The notes beneath the pieces were generated by a model, which saw only the letters and a list, made by a program, of their open reading frames with translations, did not search any database and was not told the origin of the DNA. A stretch of DNA of 6,555 nt. Origin: Bacillota bacterium (GTDB lineage Bacteria > Bacillota > Clostridia > Lachnospirales > Lachnospiraceae). This document shows, one piece after another, positions 5,905-6,555 of this stretch. Position numbers and translations under genes: made by a program. How positions within the stretch are numbered: the first letter of the stretch is position 1; each line of letters opens with the position of its first letter. The DNA lies in the NCBI GenBank assembly GCA_023425485.1, contig JAFACO010000363.1, positions 1 to 6,555 on the forward strand, in the 5' to 3' direction.

Positions 5905-5960
5905 TAAGCATACTTTAATGATGAATATGTGTGTATATACATTCAGATGGCGCAGACCGG

Positions 5961-5999
5961 CATATTGAGATTGCCTTCTTTTTAGGCGATTTCAATATG
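5961..5999 (+). repeat. Central hairpin of the palindromic element
   Basis: CATATTGAGATTGCCT and AGGCGATTTCAATATG form a 16-pair stem with a 7-base loop (TCTTTTT). The two non-Watson-Crick positions are G-U pairs when transcribed on the plus strand. Confidence 0.8.
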
Positions 6000-6055
6000 G
6001 TAAGGCAAGTCCAGATGAATATATATGCATACATATTCATCTTCACAGCTAAATC

Positions 6056-6079
6056 TGACTTTTGACACTTTAATCAATA
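6056..6079 (-). repeat. Right terminal inverted repeat
   Basis: 24 bases, TGACTTTTGACACTTT onward to AATCAATA, the exact reverse complement of the left repeat. It presents an outward-facing TTGACA at 6062-6067 on the plus strand. Sixteen bases later is only TTATAT, a poor -10, so promoter activity rightward is possible but weak. Confidence 0.85.
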
Positions 6080-6473
6080 TTAATTATATCAATATCATTC
6101 TTTCATTCTTGATGATAATTTGATGCTTCATATGATGTTATCTTACTCCATATTATATCATTTTTGTTAAATATTTGCTTAAGATTTATTTAAGAAATAA
6201 TTAATTTTTTGATTATATTTTAATTTTCATATATTTTCTATTATGTAATTATATATTTTAATTACTATTAGCATATTTACTTAAGACCATCTATTAACAC
6301 TAACAGATATTTTTATAAAATACGACATTATATGGAAAAATAAATACATTTATGATATTATTACATTTAACAACCGACTATAATTTTATTTAAATAATCA
6401 CACAGATTATTTATGTAAAGATCATATAAGCGTACATTGCATTCAAAATGACAATGTGCACGGAGCAAATTTC
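6080..6473. other. Very AT-rich intergenic region before the CdiI-like gene
   Basis: About 390 bases with no credible open frame. Most of 6150-6390 is runs of A and T with no structure I would defend. Near the right end there is a 9-bp palindrome (6391-6413) and a small hairpin (6432-6459), both just upstream of the edge gene. No strong promoter was found. Confidence 0.6.
6391..6413. repeat. 23-base palindrome, possible operator
   Basis: TAAATAATC, ACACA, GATTATTTA: a perfect 9-bp inverted repeat with a 5-base centre, 60 bases before the CdiI-like start codon. The position suits an operator, but AT-rich DNA yields such repeats by chance. Confidence 0.35.
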
Positions 6474-6555
6474 ATGGAGAAATACTTTCATTTTGATAGG
6501 TACAAAACTCTTGAAGAGTTGGATGGTGAGGACTGGGGCTACCCAGAGTTCACAT
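6474..6555 (+). CDS. CdiI-like contact-dependent growth inhibition immunity protein, N-terminal fragment
   Basis: Only 27 codons are in the window: an opening MEKYFHFDRYKTLEELDGED followed by WGYPEFT, continuing past the right edge. The ATG has GGAG eight bases upstream (6462-6465). The pattern KTLEELDGEDWGxPxF matches my memory of a small protein family (about 90-110 residues) annotated as contact-dependent growth inhibition system immunity proteins. In those the next residues are typically a DSYLVTTCHxLRKKPL stretch. Such proteins sit in the cytosol and neutralise a toxin domain delivered by neighbouring cells. No toxin gene is visible here, and in Firmicutes these immunity genes often occur as orphans or in arrays. 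The identity rests on a short fragment. Confidence 0.6.
   Translation, partial: MEKYFHFDRYKTLEELDGEDWGYPEFT

Larger units (their letters stand above)
5881..6079. mobile_element. MITE-like palindromic element (199 bp)
   Basis: This stretch is almost one long inverted repeat. The outer arms are perfect over 24 bases. A middle stem pairs 5920-5944 with 6017-6041 (22 of 25 matches). A central stem pairs 5961-5976 with 5984-5999 (14 of 16 matches plus two G-U pairs) around a TCTTTTT loop. All three stems share the same centre near 5980. It has no coding capacity. The size, full palindromy and perfect ends match a miniature inverted-repeat transposable element moved by a transposase from elsewhere. 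Both ends read TA, which would fit a TA target duplication as in the IS630/Tc1-mariner group, but the TA could equally be part of the repeat. A regulatory RNA is the alternative. Confidence 0.65.

Noticed and set aside
5825..5911. N-terminal extension of the glycosyltransferase to ATG 5911
   Set aside because: It would translate the promoter and the terminal repeat, lacks a ribosome binding site, and precedes the typical MKILITTEWY family start.
6150..6390. Several AT palindromes such as TAATTA repeats
   Set aside because: They are expected by chance at this base composition, with no shared spacing or repeat unit, and nothing resembling a CRISPR array or replication origin.

Overview
The window is low-GC DNA with strong purine-rich ribosome binding sites (AAGGAG/GGAGG type), AT-rich intergenic regions and protein families typical of Firmicutes. 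The best guess is a Clostridia member, plausibly Lachnospiraceae. It reads as a chromosomal accessory region of short, separately controlled genes. Phylogenetic placement is inference from style and family resemblance, not from a marker gene.

Layout, left to right: (1) The N-terminal two thirds of an aldo/keto reductase on the minus strand, running off the left edge. Its promoter has a 19-bp spacer filled by a palindrome, the architecture of MerR-family-controlled promoters. (2) After about 0.5 kb of AT-rich non-coding DNA, two plus-strand genes 34 bp apart: a 121-aa protein made of two tandem copies of a 55-residue module, and a small class I SAM-dependent methyltransferase. (3) A solitary 98-aa protein of unknown function. 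(4) An AraC-family regulator with a C-terminal GyrI-like effector domain, probably starting at TTG. (5) A hairpin terminator, then a minus-strand HxlR-family regulator divergent from a flavin-reductase-like FMN protein, with a small palindrome between them. (6) A perfect 19-bp hairpin serving as shared terminator between the flavin reductase gene and a convergent GT4 glycosyltransferase. (7) Directly upstream of the glycosyltransferase, a 199-bp almost wholly palindromic element with 24-bp perfect terminal inverted repeats, resembling a MITE. One terminal repeat carries the TTGACA -35 box of the apparent glycosyltransferase promoter. (8) About 0.4 kb of very AT-rich DNA, then the first 27 codons of a gene resembling the CdiI-type contact-dependent growth inhibition immunity proteins, cut by the right edge.

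How the genes work together: no single pathway links them. Two units look like redox or electrophile-response modules: the reductase with a MerR-type operator, and HxlR with a flavin reductase. The AraC/GyrI regulator suggests small-molecule sensing. The most unusual part is the right third, where a palindromic element appears to have supplied half a promoter to a cell-envelope-type glycosyltransferase next to an immunity-like gene.
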